64,000 nucleotides of DNA, from NCBI GenBank assembly GCA_011033025.1, contig WFMF01000455.1:1-64000 (forward strand), given 5' to 3'. Below, piece after piece: positions 47,201 through 58,076 of this stretch (positions within the stretch are counted from its first letter, which is position 1; every line of letters starts with the position of its first letter). Source of the stretch: Beroe forskalii (lineage: Eukaryota > Ctenophora > Nuda > Beroida > Beroidae). The translations under genes and the position numbers were made by a program. A model generated the notes under the pieces. It ran no database searches, had not been told where the DNA came from, and saw nothing but the letters and a program-made list of their open reading frames with translations.

Positions 47201-50200
47201 TTTATTGCTGATTTTCCGCAAAATAATGCGAATATTTCGTAAATATTTCATGAGCACTGAGTTTAAACCAATCAGCGCTCAGCATCAAACAAATCCTGAC
47301 CGCTCATTGGTCAAAGGACAGCACACTGTGGGTAAAGAAGTATTTCGTCTGCTGAGTACTGAGTCTACAAACTGCTTGTGATATGTATTCTGCATATGTT
47401 AGATTTCATGAATACTAGATGTCCTTGCTCTGATTGGCTGGCGCTCTATTCAGCCCCTTTCTGATTGGCCGGCATTCTATCTAGCCCTTCTCTGATTGGC
47501 TGGCCCACTAGTCACGTGATCGTGACGCGGCATGTCACGGATGGTTAGGAAACGAAATGTAGCCTCGCTCGGTCACATACGAAGACGGGCAGATTTTGTT
47601 AAATAGTCCTTTTAAACTTTTCCTAGGAACGGACCGTCTCGTCTGATTAGTTTTTACGACCAAGTCAACAGGGCCCTGCGTCCAAACGCGTGCTCTTAAA
47701 TCTTTACCATTTCGTCTTCCGGCTTCTGAGTTTCGCTATTTGCTGCATCAAATGAAAAAAGCACATTCCATACACCATAAAATTGTTTGAATCTTAGAAA
47801 AAATCGCCAGGAAAATTCGAATTAGGTAATCTTCAGAAATTATTATAAAGGAGCGTCACTTGTTGTTATCAAAATTATGTGTGCGTGTAGTGCACATAAT
47901 TATTCATTTTGCGTTGCCGTTAATGTCATTTTCATTACATTAAAAACCTCCGAAACTCCAATATCCGCTATCCAGAACCTTTATCAAGACTTTTTGTCAC
48001 AGGAATATTGCATTTTATGCGACCGTATTTCGGGAAGGCCAGGACAAATTCGATCAGAGCGGATCAGAGCTGATACGCAATAAATCGTCATGAGAATACA
48101 ATTAATGAAGGGTCTGCAAAGCCGCAAGATTTTTTGTCATATTAAACAATGTTAGAATGTTGTGTGGCGACCTAAAGGTACACACTACGCATCTTCATAA
48201 AATACTTGTCGAATGTCTCTTTTGCTTCATTGGAACTTGCTTTCATTCACTATGCTTACATGCTTTATCTATCAATTATCCTACAGTAAATATACCAGTA
48301 CATATTTTGTTTGCCTTTTATGACCAAGAAATATGGACGGATCAAATCACAGCACTTCTGTACTGTGGTTTGTAGATTATTAAAATACAAGTACTCCTAT
48401 CTACGAAGTTCAGTATATTAAGAGCATGCATTTCTTATTTTAGATATTTGATCACTTTGATTTTTAGTGTTCATGGCCGTAAAAAAGTTGTTGATGACCA
48501 TAATTAGCCCACTTAGCATATTATACCTGTCCAATGAATATATACGCTCGGCATAACACCAATTGAGGATATTTTACCGATAACCAAAACATGTAATTTT
48601 ACCTGCTTTTCCTTTCGTTACGTCACTCAACCTGGTCTCTGAGATGAGGCGCCCTCGGTTATTTAGATAACATTGGTGTTAAATTTTAGTGCGCAGTTTT
48701 AATTTCTTAATTTGCGTTGTGTTACTGTGTTAGCCTTCGGTGTTTCTTGAGTTCTCGCAATATAAGTGCACTCATGACTCAATTGTTCTTTCCTCCCAGA
48801 AAACCGACTTTCCCCGAACCCAGAAAATTTTTGGTTCAATTTGACTTAATCTCCTTTGAGTCAAAAACCAGCTCCTGCAGTCAGTACAGTACACTCTACA
48901 GCACCTCATAAAGTCATCAGGTGTTATAGAAGAAAACATTATCAAGAGGTGCAACTGATGACGGCATTGAATCATTCACTTGAAATGGAAATCTATTGCT
49001 GAAACGGAATGATAATCTCCAAGTGAAGCAGTAAAGCGTTATAAAACAGAAGACTTCATCAAGAGTGCAACTCTACAATCAAATCTATTGCTGGAAGGTT
49101 TTCCGAATGAAGAATTTATAAAACAGAAGACTTCATCAAGAGGTGCAACTGATAAATCCTTACCTTGAAATGGAAATCTATTGCTGGAAACGGCATTAAT
49201 CTCCGAATGAAGCTGTAAAGAAGCAGCGTGGGTTGTCTTATACCAAGATGACCCAGTAGAGCAATCCAAGCTCTACGAATCACCCTCAGGAAATCACGTG
49301 AGTACAATAACAGTCTTTCGGAAAAACAAGGTCTCCTTTCGAATTCGATTAATAAACGTTTATTTTGTCTGTCTGGATTTCTCGTAGATCCGCCCCCCTC
49401 TCCATTTAGTAACGTATCCCGCTCACTCTTTACCCCCATGAACATAGCTCTCCTCTCTCTCTCGTCATGGTCCGACAGTCCCCAATCGATATTACCGGTG
49501 CTGTGTCCGGTTCCTTCTCAACACCCCTTTCTGTGTCCTTCACAACTAAGTCAGGTGAGGGAACGTGATACACATAATAATCTGAATCTAAGATAAGATA
49601 GGAATATAAGAGACGATAACATGAATTGATATTCCTACTTTCCCATTTTGTATCATCCGATCAGCGGATCACAAAATCATCTGATCAGTCTCACAGATTT
49701 AGTGGATCATATTCTGACTTACTACATCCACACCACAGGCCCGAGTTCGCGCAACACGGGGCACTGTCTGCACGTGGACACAGTTGGACACGTGGAGGGG
49801 GTGATGAGTGGGGGCCCACTCGCAGAGCAGTACGAGCTTCAGCAGTTCCACTTCCATTGGGGGCACGCCGCCGATAAAGGTACGTTCTATCTTCCAAGTT
49901 TGGGGGGCTCTGATACTAGACTTATGAGAATGACTTTACTTACTTCTTGACACATGAATGAGCGATTAAACAACGAATGGGAGTGTGTTATCGATAATTA
50001 TATCACGAGGAGTTAGCAGAGTGGACTTTTGATTATCGATAGCACACGACCTCGAAGTTAAGCAGTAAGTTGTAAGTTTCCCACCCCCAGAGCCACTAAC
50101 TTTATAAAAGATCCTAACTCTAAAATAACCCTAAGTTCCCCAGGATCGGAGCACACTATCGAGGGGAAGGCATGGAGTGCTGAACTCCACTTCGTGTTTA

Positions 50201-53200
50201 AGAACAGCAAGTACGAGACGATGGGGGATGCGGTACAGGAGGGGACGGATTGGCAGTGTGTGGGGTGATGTTGCAGGAGACGGAGGAGGGACAGGAGGGG
50301 GTCATGCCCGAGCTGTTCGGGAATATTCCTCAGGTGAGAGACGGAGGAGGGACAGGAGGGGGTCATGCCCGAGCTGTTCGGGAATATTCCTCAGGTGGGA
50401 AATGGCGGGAGTTATGTGACAGATTATATCATGCTCCTTGTAATTAATTAAGTTTCCACACATTCATAAGTGTAGATTCCAGGTGCGGCTGAATAAACCA
50501 GCGTATACTCTAATATTAGCGGTTGATCAAATTTCAAACCTTCATACAAAGAATACACACATTCCATCACTGCCACATCAATCCTCATCACACATCACTT
50601 TAAACATCATTAATTGCACGAATACACCCTGCAACGGACTTCATTTCCAGTCTATAACATCTAAGTTTATTACCATTTTCAGTTATTAACATCACATCAC
50701 CTCATTCCATCACCTCATCACTAAACCTTATTACTTCTTCTCATCAGGGTAGTTTAGTTTTCAACATCTCATAAAACATCTTTATTTGTAAGAATACTCC
50801 CTGCAACAAACATCACAACAGACGTCAGACATCATTTCCAGTTACTAACATTACTTCCCCTCATCAGGGTAACGGAGAGGAGCACCAGATGCCTGATACC
50901 CTGGACCTCAGCTCCGCCCTTCCTTCTGACATGTCCTACTTCACCTACCTCGGATCCCTGACCACACCTACTTACAACGAGTGTGTGACCTGGATCGTGC
51001 TCCAGAACGGTACGTTGGAATATTCACGAACTTTTAAACTTTCTTTTAAATTTGTCTAGATAATAGATATCCTTTTGTTAGATGTTTAACTGTTTCAGAT
51101 GTTTTCTAACTTTTAAATTCCTAAGTACAACCCAATTTTCTACTTTCATACTCGAAAATGACCATCACCCTGAGTGAGTCTAGAAAACTCACAACAACCC
51201 CTCACTTCCCTCCATTTAGTCTAGGAACATCACCATAACCTCTCACTCCCCCACAGAGGTGAAGCTGAGCAGTGCCACACTAGCAGATCTCCGAAACATG
51301 AGCTCTGGCGAGGGAGACGGAAAGATCCTTAACAACTGGAGGGAAGTACAGGACTTAGCTGGGAGGAAGATCACATCTGTAAAGGCTTAAAGTTGGACGT
51401 TTAGTGGTGATGTACTTCTACATCTCTCATGAACTTATAGTTAAAGTTATCGTATTTTCTGCAAGTTATTTATCACATCATAAGCTAAGTATCGCTAAAT
51501 TGAACATTATTGTGTGTGTTTTTATGATTTATCTCAGATAAAGAAGCTAAATAGGTTTAATTAATTGGTGTTTTTCCGAATTTGCTAAATACACTTTTTG
51601 CTTGTGTGCGCTGGAATTTTCGCTTTTGTTTTTTAGAAGAATTATCATTTTAGGATTTGAATTTGAATATGAAATACTGTACGTTGTTTCCCCTAGTAAT
51701 TCAAGCTACTTATTACTTAAACACAACTTTCTATTCTCAATTACCATCTTAAAGAACTAACTAACTAAATAAGTAACCCACCGGTTACGTAGTCTCTTTT
51801 AGCTCGTGGCAGTGATTGGTGACATGGCCGGCGGATTATTAAAACGTGGAGTTCAACAAATCACCAGATGCCTGGTAAGGGGCTCTACTAGCTAGAAGTG
51901 CAGCCGGGTGGGTCCCAGCGGAACGCTCCGAACATGGAGGGTTGCCATCACATCCCGACAGGGATGGCGATGGTCACTGGATTTTGCCAGAAAAAAATGG
52001 ATTACTTATACGCAAATTTCATCAAATCACCTGATGGTCGGTGAAGGTGGGGTTGTAGGAAGCCCCCGGGTGAGGTATTTCCACGGCAGGTAGCGAGGTT
52101 TCCGAGGATTTGTACTTCTGAGGGGGCTGAACTGGGGGTGGTAGACACGGGTCTAACCTGGGGGGTGGATTGGTTAATGGGAACGGTTAGTTGGGGTTAA
52201 TAGATTATTTGGGAGAGGAAAGTCAAGATGAGATGGATAAGAAATGAAGTTATATCGTGAGTTCGGTAAGTTTCAACTGATTTCAGACACTTGCTACTTT
52301 ATTTCTCCCATTCGGAAACTTTTTTCAGTAATAAGACTTATAACTTTATAAAAATAAAGCTCCCTGAAGGACTCATTCCATTTCTTCAATCAGCAGAGTT
52401 CATGAGTAAAAAGCAAGATATGAGATAATCAACTGATGATTAATACTATCAAATGATATTACCTATAAACAATATATATAAAAACATTTAAAATCAGTTT
52501 GAAAAATCCTAATAATTTGTACAAAAGATAGAAAAAAAGAGTCAAATATGCTTCAAAGGCGTCAACTTGCAAAAAAGATAAATAAAGAATCTGAGCTAAA
52601 TTTTATTAAGCTGTCACATCTGGTCACGATTAAAATTTGCATTCACTGAAGCTAACATTATAGTAGTATCTATTGATATGGTCTATGTACATGGTATATA
52701 CAAACTATTACTACGAAGCATAAAAATTCAAAGTTCATACACATACGTGTAGTAACTTAGTTATGATACTACCCATGGCCATATTTTGAAAAACATCCAA
52801 TTTTATCAGTTCAAGATCCTCTACATTCCTTAATGAGTCTTTATTTCCAAAGACCATAGTGCCCCAAGTTTTAACTCATCATTTACAAATCACGAGTCTC
52901 TGAGTCCATTTCTTCTCCTCAGAAGGACTGAAATGAGTGAAGAGTGAGTAGAGTATCTGCTTAGACAGGTTGACGAAGGTCTCCCTGTCCATTTCCTCCA
53001 TTTCCTCCAACTCCGCCATCTGTTTGAACCTATCTATCCTGATATTCTCGTTAGAATGCCCGGGGTGGGTCATCTTATTCCTCACCTTCCTTATCGTGTG
53101 CATCCACTCCTTCATCTCATCTGAAAACCCATCATCTTTACAGAGCCGATTTATCTTTTCATTCAAATCCTCCTTCTCGGGATTAAAGCTCCGGGGTCTA

Positions 53201-54192
53201 TAGTGGTTGAATATGGCTTCAAGTTCCTTACAGACTTTCACAGCAAGACCAATGTCATTGTAGTCACCTTTTGCTTTGTAGTTAATCTGACCAAACTCCC
53301 ATGACTTGTAGTTCGGAGGTTTCTTTACTACCATAATACATGAGCCATTCTCGAGCTATCTCGAAGTGAGTTAGTTAGTATCAGTGAAATTACAAAATTA
53401 TAAACCCCAACATAATTATTTTGTTGGGTTTCATTTACTGATATACTAAATTAGTAAATGAAATAACAACTAAAAGGTCTCATTAACTAACTCCTTGGTA
53501 GGTTTAGACTGATTCTCCCAGATATCATACACCCTTCCTGGTGTCTGTGAGGATGGCTTGGGATCTGACACCGCACTTTCTGTCGAGGTAGGAGGTAGCT
53601 TCTTCTTTTTCTTCTTCCTAGGACCACTGTATCCCACTACTGCTGCTACTCTGGTATCAATCTATGGAATACTTAGTTTTAGGGGAAGTGATTTCCATAT
53701 GGAATATTGTTCAATAATTTGATATAATAAATAACAAGGCCTACTGTAGGTATAGAGTGAATTAATAAGTATAGTCAATAGAATCAGATACCTGCAATTC
53801 TGAGTGGCATTTCATGGAGTCCAGCTTTGATTTAGATGGTTGAAATATGTCTGTTTTATCTATGTAAAATAAGTCACTGTTCTTCTTTTCACTTGGGTTT
53901 CCTCTGCAAGGTTGGGAAGTTTAAAAATCAAAATGGAACTTAAAATAATTGCCCATTTCTAAAATGAAGAAATGATGCAATCATAAAGACACATAAATGT
54001 TTCAACATGAAGAATGTTTCTGAAATATTAGTGTCCTAGACATCGTGAGATAATTTACCCAGTTCTCTCTTCTTTAACTTTTTCTTCGAGGTATTTCTCC
54101 ACATCTTTGATATCTGTATGTTTCCTCCATGACTTTTTGTTCTTCTTACTTACCCTCTTCCTTTTACTGAGAATCTGAGCAGTGCTTACCAT
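41290..54192 (-). CDS. NOP53: NOP53 ribosome biogenesis factor, nine exons, host of nested genes
   Basis: NOP53 (GLTSCR2) is a nucleolar protein that recruits the exosome cofactor Mtr4 for 7S/5.8S rRNA processing in 60S maturation. My exon reading on the minus strand is: 54059-54192 (MVSTAQILSKRK, KKSWRKHTDIKDVEKYLEE), 53792-53903 (DLFYIDKTD), ~53488-53661 (GRVYDIWENQ), 52031-~52157 (HPGASYNPTFTDHQ), 44621-44716 (DLLQSALDVEVKRE), 44273-44443 (RKTKSQRNKEKAERVK), 43356-43538 (LNRVKAIKKEI), 41762-41847 (EEVNSSLRKL), 41290-41457 (FTSLQKRNLIEVRKK). These follow the family order. Nearly all junctions keep phase with GT-AG sites. The exon 3/4 join does not, so an exon is probably missing there. In the last exon one base is missing near 41420; the tail then reads PHRKYKLKKVEKWRRK. 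The 7.3-kb intron contains carbonic anhydrase. Confidence 0.8.
42273..42436. mobile_element. MITE family C, copy 2 (inverse orientation)
   Basis: Reverse complement of the element at 15066-15235, with small indels around the ccctcggg segments. It lies in the intron between NOP53 exons 7 and 8. Confidence 0.75.
44490..44605. repeat. Inverted acgaaccaatcag motifs
   Basis: acgaaccaatcag (44493-44505) and its complement (44524-44536) form a hairpin, with a third ctgattggtt at about 44592. These are CCAAT-type words within a NOP53 intron. Confidence 0.6.
44717..45985. other. First part of the long NOP53 intron
   Basis: No exon seen. At about 45100-45215 a stretch around ttttggcgttaatctgggtt is present twice as a partial tandem duplication. 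Confidence 0.5.
45986..46121. mobile_element. MITE, 136 bp, TTA target duplication
   Basis: Ends ggggccatccatgaaggac and gtcctttatggatggtccc are complementary with two mismatches and are flanked by TTA on both sides. G-rich interior. This is a second terminal-repeat type with the same three-base duplication as family A/B, fitting PIF/Harbinger-like elements. It is inside the NOP53 intron. Confidence 0.8.
46325..46445 (+). repeat. Short tandem repeats, ttattca and ~33-bp units
   Basis: Three copies of a unit containing ggaatagtggccctattcat follow a ttcatttat microsatellite. Confidence 0.8.
46446..47259. other. NOP53 intron interior
   Basis: I see no gene. At 46830-46915 the word agtcttgaaga(c) with aaacgga recurs three times in a partly palindromic cluster. 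Confidence 0.4.
47260..47530. promoter_or_regulatory. Cluster of CCAAT boxes with a CACGTG-type site
   Basis: ctgattggctggc or a close variant occurs three times at ~35-bp spacing (about 47429, 47461, 47491). Two more CCAAT/ATTGG words lie at about 47267 and 47305, and gtcacgtgatcgtgac follows at about 47511. This resembles an NF-Y-type promoter or enhancer with an E-box. The nearest confirmed gene start downstream is the carbonic anhydrase at 49467; no transcript evidence is available. Confidence 0.4.
47531..48937. other. NOP53 intron interior upstream of the carbonic anhydrase
   Basis: No confident exon. A first exon of the carbonic anhydrase may lie here or nearer to 49467. Confidence 0.4.
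48938..49222 (+). repeat. ~95-bp imperfect tandem repeat, three copies
   Basis: Units share gaagacttcatcaagaggtg and ggaaatctattgctgg in the same order. Copies differ by internal deletions. Confidence 0.75.
49467..51390 (+). CDS. Alpha-type carbonic anhydrase, nested in a NOP53 intron
   Basis: Zinc enzyme that hydrates CO2 to bicarbonate. Exons: 49467-49554 (RQSPIDITGAVSG), 49739-49879, 50144-50333, 50868-51009, 51257-51390. Signature residues are present: QFHFHWG (two zinc histidines, exon 2), AELHFVF (third zinc histidine, exon 3), SYFTYLGSLTTPTYNECVTW (exon 4), and NNWREVQDLAGRK near the end. There is no secretion signal in the visible part, but the family normally has about 25 residues before QSPIDI. 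The true first exon is probably upstream and the ATG at 49467 may be spurious: the sequence before tccccaatcg looks like an acceptor. Exon 3 has one missing base in a G run at 50240-50245, after which the family text resumes (GLAVCGVML). This looks like a homopolymer error. Confidence 0.85.
50277..50398 (+). repeat. 61-bp tandem duplication of an exon end and its donor site
   Basis: Copies at 50277-50337 and 50338-50398 both include the end of carbonic anhydrase exon 3 and its donor (cag|gtgag and cag|gtggg). Use of the second donor would add 61 nt and shift frame, so the first, better, donor is the likely one. Confidence 0.9.
51391..52030. other. Carbonic anhydrase 3' flank to NOP53 exon 4
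   Basis: The first ~150 bp is presumably the 3' UTR. I see no further gene. Confidence 0.5.
52879..53334 (-). CDS. Small intronless protein with a HEPN-type motif, inside a NOP53 intron
   Basis: 151 codons starting MVVKKPPNYKSWEFGQ. It is predicted all-helical. The segment WMHTIRKVRNKMTHPG (about residues 77-92) contains R-N-x-x-x-H (R85, N86, H90), the hallmark of HEPN domains, many of which are metal-independent RNases or RNA-binding modules. The length (about 130-150 residues) fits a stand-alone HEPN/DUF4145-like domain. It lacks an obvious partner domain. It is on the same strand as NOP53, between exons 3 and 4, so it could also be retained intronic sequence or a retroposed gene. A Schlafen-type ORF lies 1.5 kb upstream. 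Function is not known from the sequence. Confidence 0.5.
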   Translation of the reverse strand: MVVKKPPNYKSWEFGQINYKAKGDYNDIGLAVKVCKELEAIFNHYRPRSFNPEKEDLNEKINRLCKDDGFSDEMKEWMHTIRKVRNKMTHPGHSNENIRIDRFKQMAELEEMEEMDRETFVNLSKQILYSLFTHFSPSEEKKWTQRLVICK

Positions 54193-54787
54193 CCCTTCCT
54201 GGATGTTTTTGATATTTTTAACTTATTGAATAACACAATTCTTAAATGAATAAAGAAAAATTGAATGTAAGATAATGGAGAAAAATAATCTTTCCACTTG
54301 TCAGATGAAGGTCAGTGCACACATTCAATTAGGTGACTGTTAATAAACAATAACTGCTAGATTAGATTAAGGTACAATGTACATTTCATTTCAATTATGA
54401 GACTTTTGGATGTCTCCAATAGAAATCAAATAAACACAACTGTTTAGGTAAGTATAATAAAAGTATCCAAACTCATCCCCACAAAACATATAATGAGTGA
54501 GAATCTTATATATAATAAATGATAATAAATAAATATTGCTACTATAAAGCACTACTTTAAAGCAAGTATATACTCAGTAGTGCCCAGTACACATTGTAAA
54601 CCTCGAACTTGAGAAACAAATCTTTATTAAGATGAAATTAATAAAACAATCACAACCATGATAATAAACAGTAAAATCAAAAAATGGCAAATATCATACC
54701 CATGCTTTGAATACAGTAAAAATAAACTCAAAACTTAAAAACATCATGAAGAACATTTCAACAAGATACTGTCTACTGACAATCTTC

Positions 54788-55474
54788 TCATGCCCCTGCT
54801 TTTAGGCTTTCAAGATCAATTTTTGTCTCCTCAATGATCTGGTTCTGAGTTAATTCATGATTACTAGCATTATATCTCTTATAACACTTCCCCTCCTCAT
54901 TTGTATAATATGGCCAGACTTTGAAGTTCCCAGAGTCCTTGGAGATGTTCCATTCATGAACTCTAACTCGAATGACATGTAGGGGAGGCATCTTCCCTGA
55001 TCTCTTATACTGAGAGATTTCATTATCACACCAACAAACATTGGGTTGTTCTAAAAGTTTATGATCTTCTTTGATGGTTAAGGATGGTGTGCTATTAAAC
55101 ACAGATGACGAATCTTTTGGTTCAACAAGAATAAACTCGACTGAGTATCTGTATTTATCGACTGGGGGATCATATTTCTCTCCTAGTAAAAGATCCAAGC
55201 CAAGACAGAAGTGTTCTTTCTGAGCATTGAACATGTGGTGACCTTTAACTGTTCCATCATCTCTGATACCAAGATATAGGTCACAGACTTGGTTTATATT
55301 CAGAAAAGCACAGAGGGTTCTGGATGCAGGCTGGAAAAGTCGGTTATCTATTTCTTTTGTAGTCAATTGTGTAAAACTGAGCCTGCAGTGGGCTTTAAAC
55401 TCAACAGTTTTATTTTCTTCCAAAGCAAATTCTTCTTCCTCTCTCAACATTCTTGCAGCAATAAATGTTATCAT
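54788..55474 (-). CDS. Schlafen-type AlbA_2 domain protein
   Basis: 228 codons in a single exon ending KIDLESLKAGA. The pattern ENKTVEFKAH (about residues 20-29), RTLCAFLN (52-59) and DLYLGIRDDGTVKG (65-78) is that of the AlbA_2 fold found in Schlafen and Schlafen-like proteins, where acidic residues such as those in VEFK can form a tRNA/RNA-cleaving site. The rest (about 100-228) is unassigned. The start may be the second Met (residue 9), since the conserved part begins right after it; an upstream exon is also possible. It lies 0.6 kb upstream of NOP53 exon 1 on the same strand. Nuclease activity is inference from the fold. Confidence 0.6.
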   Translation of the reverse strand: MITFIAARMLREEEEFALEENKTVEFKAHCRLSFTQLTTKEIDNRLFQPASRTLCAFLNINQVCDLYLGIRDDGTVKGHHMFNAQKEHFCLGLDLLLGEKYDPPVDKYRYSVEFILVEPKDSSSVFNSTPSLTIKEDHKLLEQPNVCWCDNEISQYKRSGKMPPLHVIRVRVHEWNISKDSGNFKVWPYYTNEEGKCYKRYNASNHELTQNQIIEETKIDLESLKAGA

Positions 55475-56109
55475 TAATAATAATAATAATTGAAACTTTT
55501 ATATTATAGTGGCACATCAACTTAATTAATTGCACAGCTGTGCCACGAAAACAGCATATTCTGAAAAGGGTAGGATTCATATCCAAAACTAACACATTAT
55601 TTTGATATTGGATTTTGCAAACTTCAAAAACACGAAGAATTGGTAGACTGATCTATTTTCTATAATTATTCTATAAACAGTTGGCCATGGACAAAAATAG
55701 ATTTATAATTACTATATCAAAATAGATATGAATGTAAAATCTCTAAGCAAATAAGAGCAACATCATGGAGTACAACCACATAATAATTAAGCAATGAATT
55801 GATTAACTTTTAATAGCTATTGCTAGTAATGAAATACAAAAAAGTCTGTGTAAAAGACTGTATGGTCACTCTGTATTTCGAATAAAAAAGAACACTTAAT
55901 TGGAATATACAGTACAACTTCAAGTTCTCAAAAACTTGGTATTTTGGTAATAGGTGAGTGAATCAGCAAAACAGCCATGGCGGATGAATCTAAATCATAA
56001 AAGAATTTAGCAAGTGCAGCATGCAGCTTGCAGCTGTTATAGCTCCTCACAAGTGCCGCGAGCAAATTTGTCCTCATTCATGCCATCAAATCAGAATTGC
56101 TTAATACTT
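55475..56109. other. Intergenic AT-rich region
   Basis: Nothing recognisable. It may contain the promoter of the Schlafen-type gene. Confidence 0.45.
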
Positions 56110-56720
56110 GCTAAACACGTATATCCCTGTGTGGAAGCGCGCGGCGCGTACGCACACCTATGCGGGCTTAGGAAGCTAAATACGTAAACCCCTGCTCGGC
56201 TCGCTAAAATTTTTTGCATTTCATTACTTTAGTCTCATGCTCATTTGCATTAGTTTTTTGTCGAAAAAATAGTCTGCCTTATGTGCCGCGCGCGGCGCGC
56301 GCGCATTTGAACCCCCATCAAGGCCATGAAATATAATTCTTGAGCCCGCAAAGTGACAGTACCACGAGGCGTCGCCACGCGGTCGCGTCGCGCTGATTCT
56401 ACACGTGCAGCGTATGTGTTCCTAAGCCTACGTAGGTGTGTGTAGGCGTCGCGCGGCTTCCCTGAGGCGAGGAACTAGGAAGCGAGCGCGCCACGCAACG
56501 CAAACAGGGGTATACGTGTTTTGCAACGTATGTCCATGTCTGCGTTAGGCGGTGCGCACGCGCAGTCCCGTAGGGAAGCGCGCGAGCGTGGCGCGCGCGC
56601 GCAGCGTGTACGTACACTTATGCGGGCTTAGGAAGCTGGGATCGGTCAGGATGCGCGCGCTAGGTGTTCCCCTAACCAGGGGCTTGCCGCGACGCGGCAG
56701 CGCATGTTCGTGCGCGTAAC
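56110..56720. repeat. GC-rich block of direct and inverted repeats
   Basis: tatgcgggcttaggaagct occurs at about 56160 and 56620. acgtatatccctgtgtgg near 56117 pairs with a complementary copy around 56500. Long alternating gcgcgc tracts lie at 56283-56304 and 56590-56604. The base composition differs sharply from the AT-rich flanks. ORFs here are low-complexity and not credible. Confidence 0.7.
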
Positions 56721-56962
56721 GATGGTCCTGGCTAGAGCAACCTAGGTGCCCTGCTGCTGTGGACATTTCGTTGGTGAAATTGAAACCATGACCAGACCAT
56801 GCTCATCTTTTTACAGGGTTGTCGTACGATGTATGACTCGCTGACGCCAGTCATTAAAAAATTAAATAGAGTTACGGTTGAATTTTTTGTTTGACCCCAT
56901 TGTTGAATAAACGATTGATGTAGCTTTGCCTTAAATCTAATGAAACGCATTTTAAGGTGCAT

Positions 56963-57181
56963 GTAATGTTCGGCGGTTGATCGAATGGAATCGGTCGATC
57001 GATCAACTTCATTTGATCGACCGATGTGTTTTAATAAAAAATTTTTAAGCTAGAAGGGAAACAACTAAAAGTTTGCTCATTTAAACACGATTCAAGTCAA
57101 CAGGGACCATTAAAACACATCATTCGTTCAAATGTAGTTGATCGATCGACCAATTCCATTCAATCGACCTACGAACGTTAC
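56963..57181. mobile_element. Foldback MITE with ~75-bp arms
   Basis: The left arm from gtaatgttcgg pairs with the right arm ending cgaacgttac. The arms are rich in ggtcgatcgatcaact-type words, with several mismatches. Core of ~70 bp. Confidence 0.75.
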
Positions 57182-58049
57182 GGGCGCCTCAGATTTTATT
57201 ATTGATGAAATTCAATGATTGTCAGTTATCCAGTGATAATCAGTTAAATTATTTTGATTGACACATAGCTAAGTAATGAAGCATCAGAACATGCTAGATT
57301 GGTATTCCTATTGAAGGAGTGATCAACCCAGTGATTGTTAAGAAAATATATCACATATTCTTTCATTGGCTAGACACTTAGCTGCTATGGGCAGTTCATC
57401 ATTTTAGCCTCCATTTTACGTGGTCCTTAACAGTGTCTCGTGTGGAACTGGTAAATTGTATTGTAGTCGGGCACAAGTACATTTGTAGTGTGTTTTAAAT
57501 CTTTTTTCTTTTTATAATGTTTTGTTTTCATTGGAATATGGAGACACTAACAGTATTTTCACAGATATAATGTTTTAAACCTATGTTGTATTAAATTATA
57601 ATATCCTCCATATTTTGGAAGTAAACCAATGAATTGAATATTGTTAAGATTTGTGATGGTTCAATACCATTAATTTTATCTTATCTTATCTTATCTAAAG
57701 AAGGGACTTTTTCCGGAATTAAAAGTCTTATAACTCTGCCATGGTGGTCAGTAGCCCACAGTTGCTTCAGTAATTTTCAAAAGATGTATGTTTAAAACTG
57801 CTTTTTGTGTATTAAGCAATTTTTTTCCCTACTAGCCAAAATATTTTCTGTGTAAAACACATCAGATGATCAATTGAAGTTAGTTAATGGGCCAATAAAT
57901 TCGATTGACCAATGTACTATACATGCATGTACTGTAGATGCATCAAGTGTATGTTATGCCTACGTGGAGAGGCTGGATAGCGTAGGCTCTTGTTTATACT
58001 ATCACCAGATTTAATATTTCCGTCCTGGCAAGGACGGCAACCCCTCAGT

Positions 58050-58076
58050 AAAAAAAAAAAAAAAAAAAAAAAAAAA
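58050..58076 (+). repeat. 27-base A run, possible retroposon tail
   Basis: It follows gtcctggcaaggacggcaac, a small hairpin. A poly(A) end suggests a SINE or processed retrocopy to the left, but I see no polymerase III boxes or gene match. Confidence 0.45.

Noticed and set aside
56399-56766. Minus ORFs of 72-73 codons in the GC-rich block
   Set aside because: Arg/Ala/Pro-rich text caused by gcgc composition and repeats.
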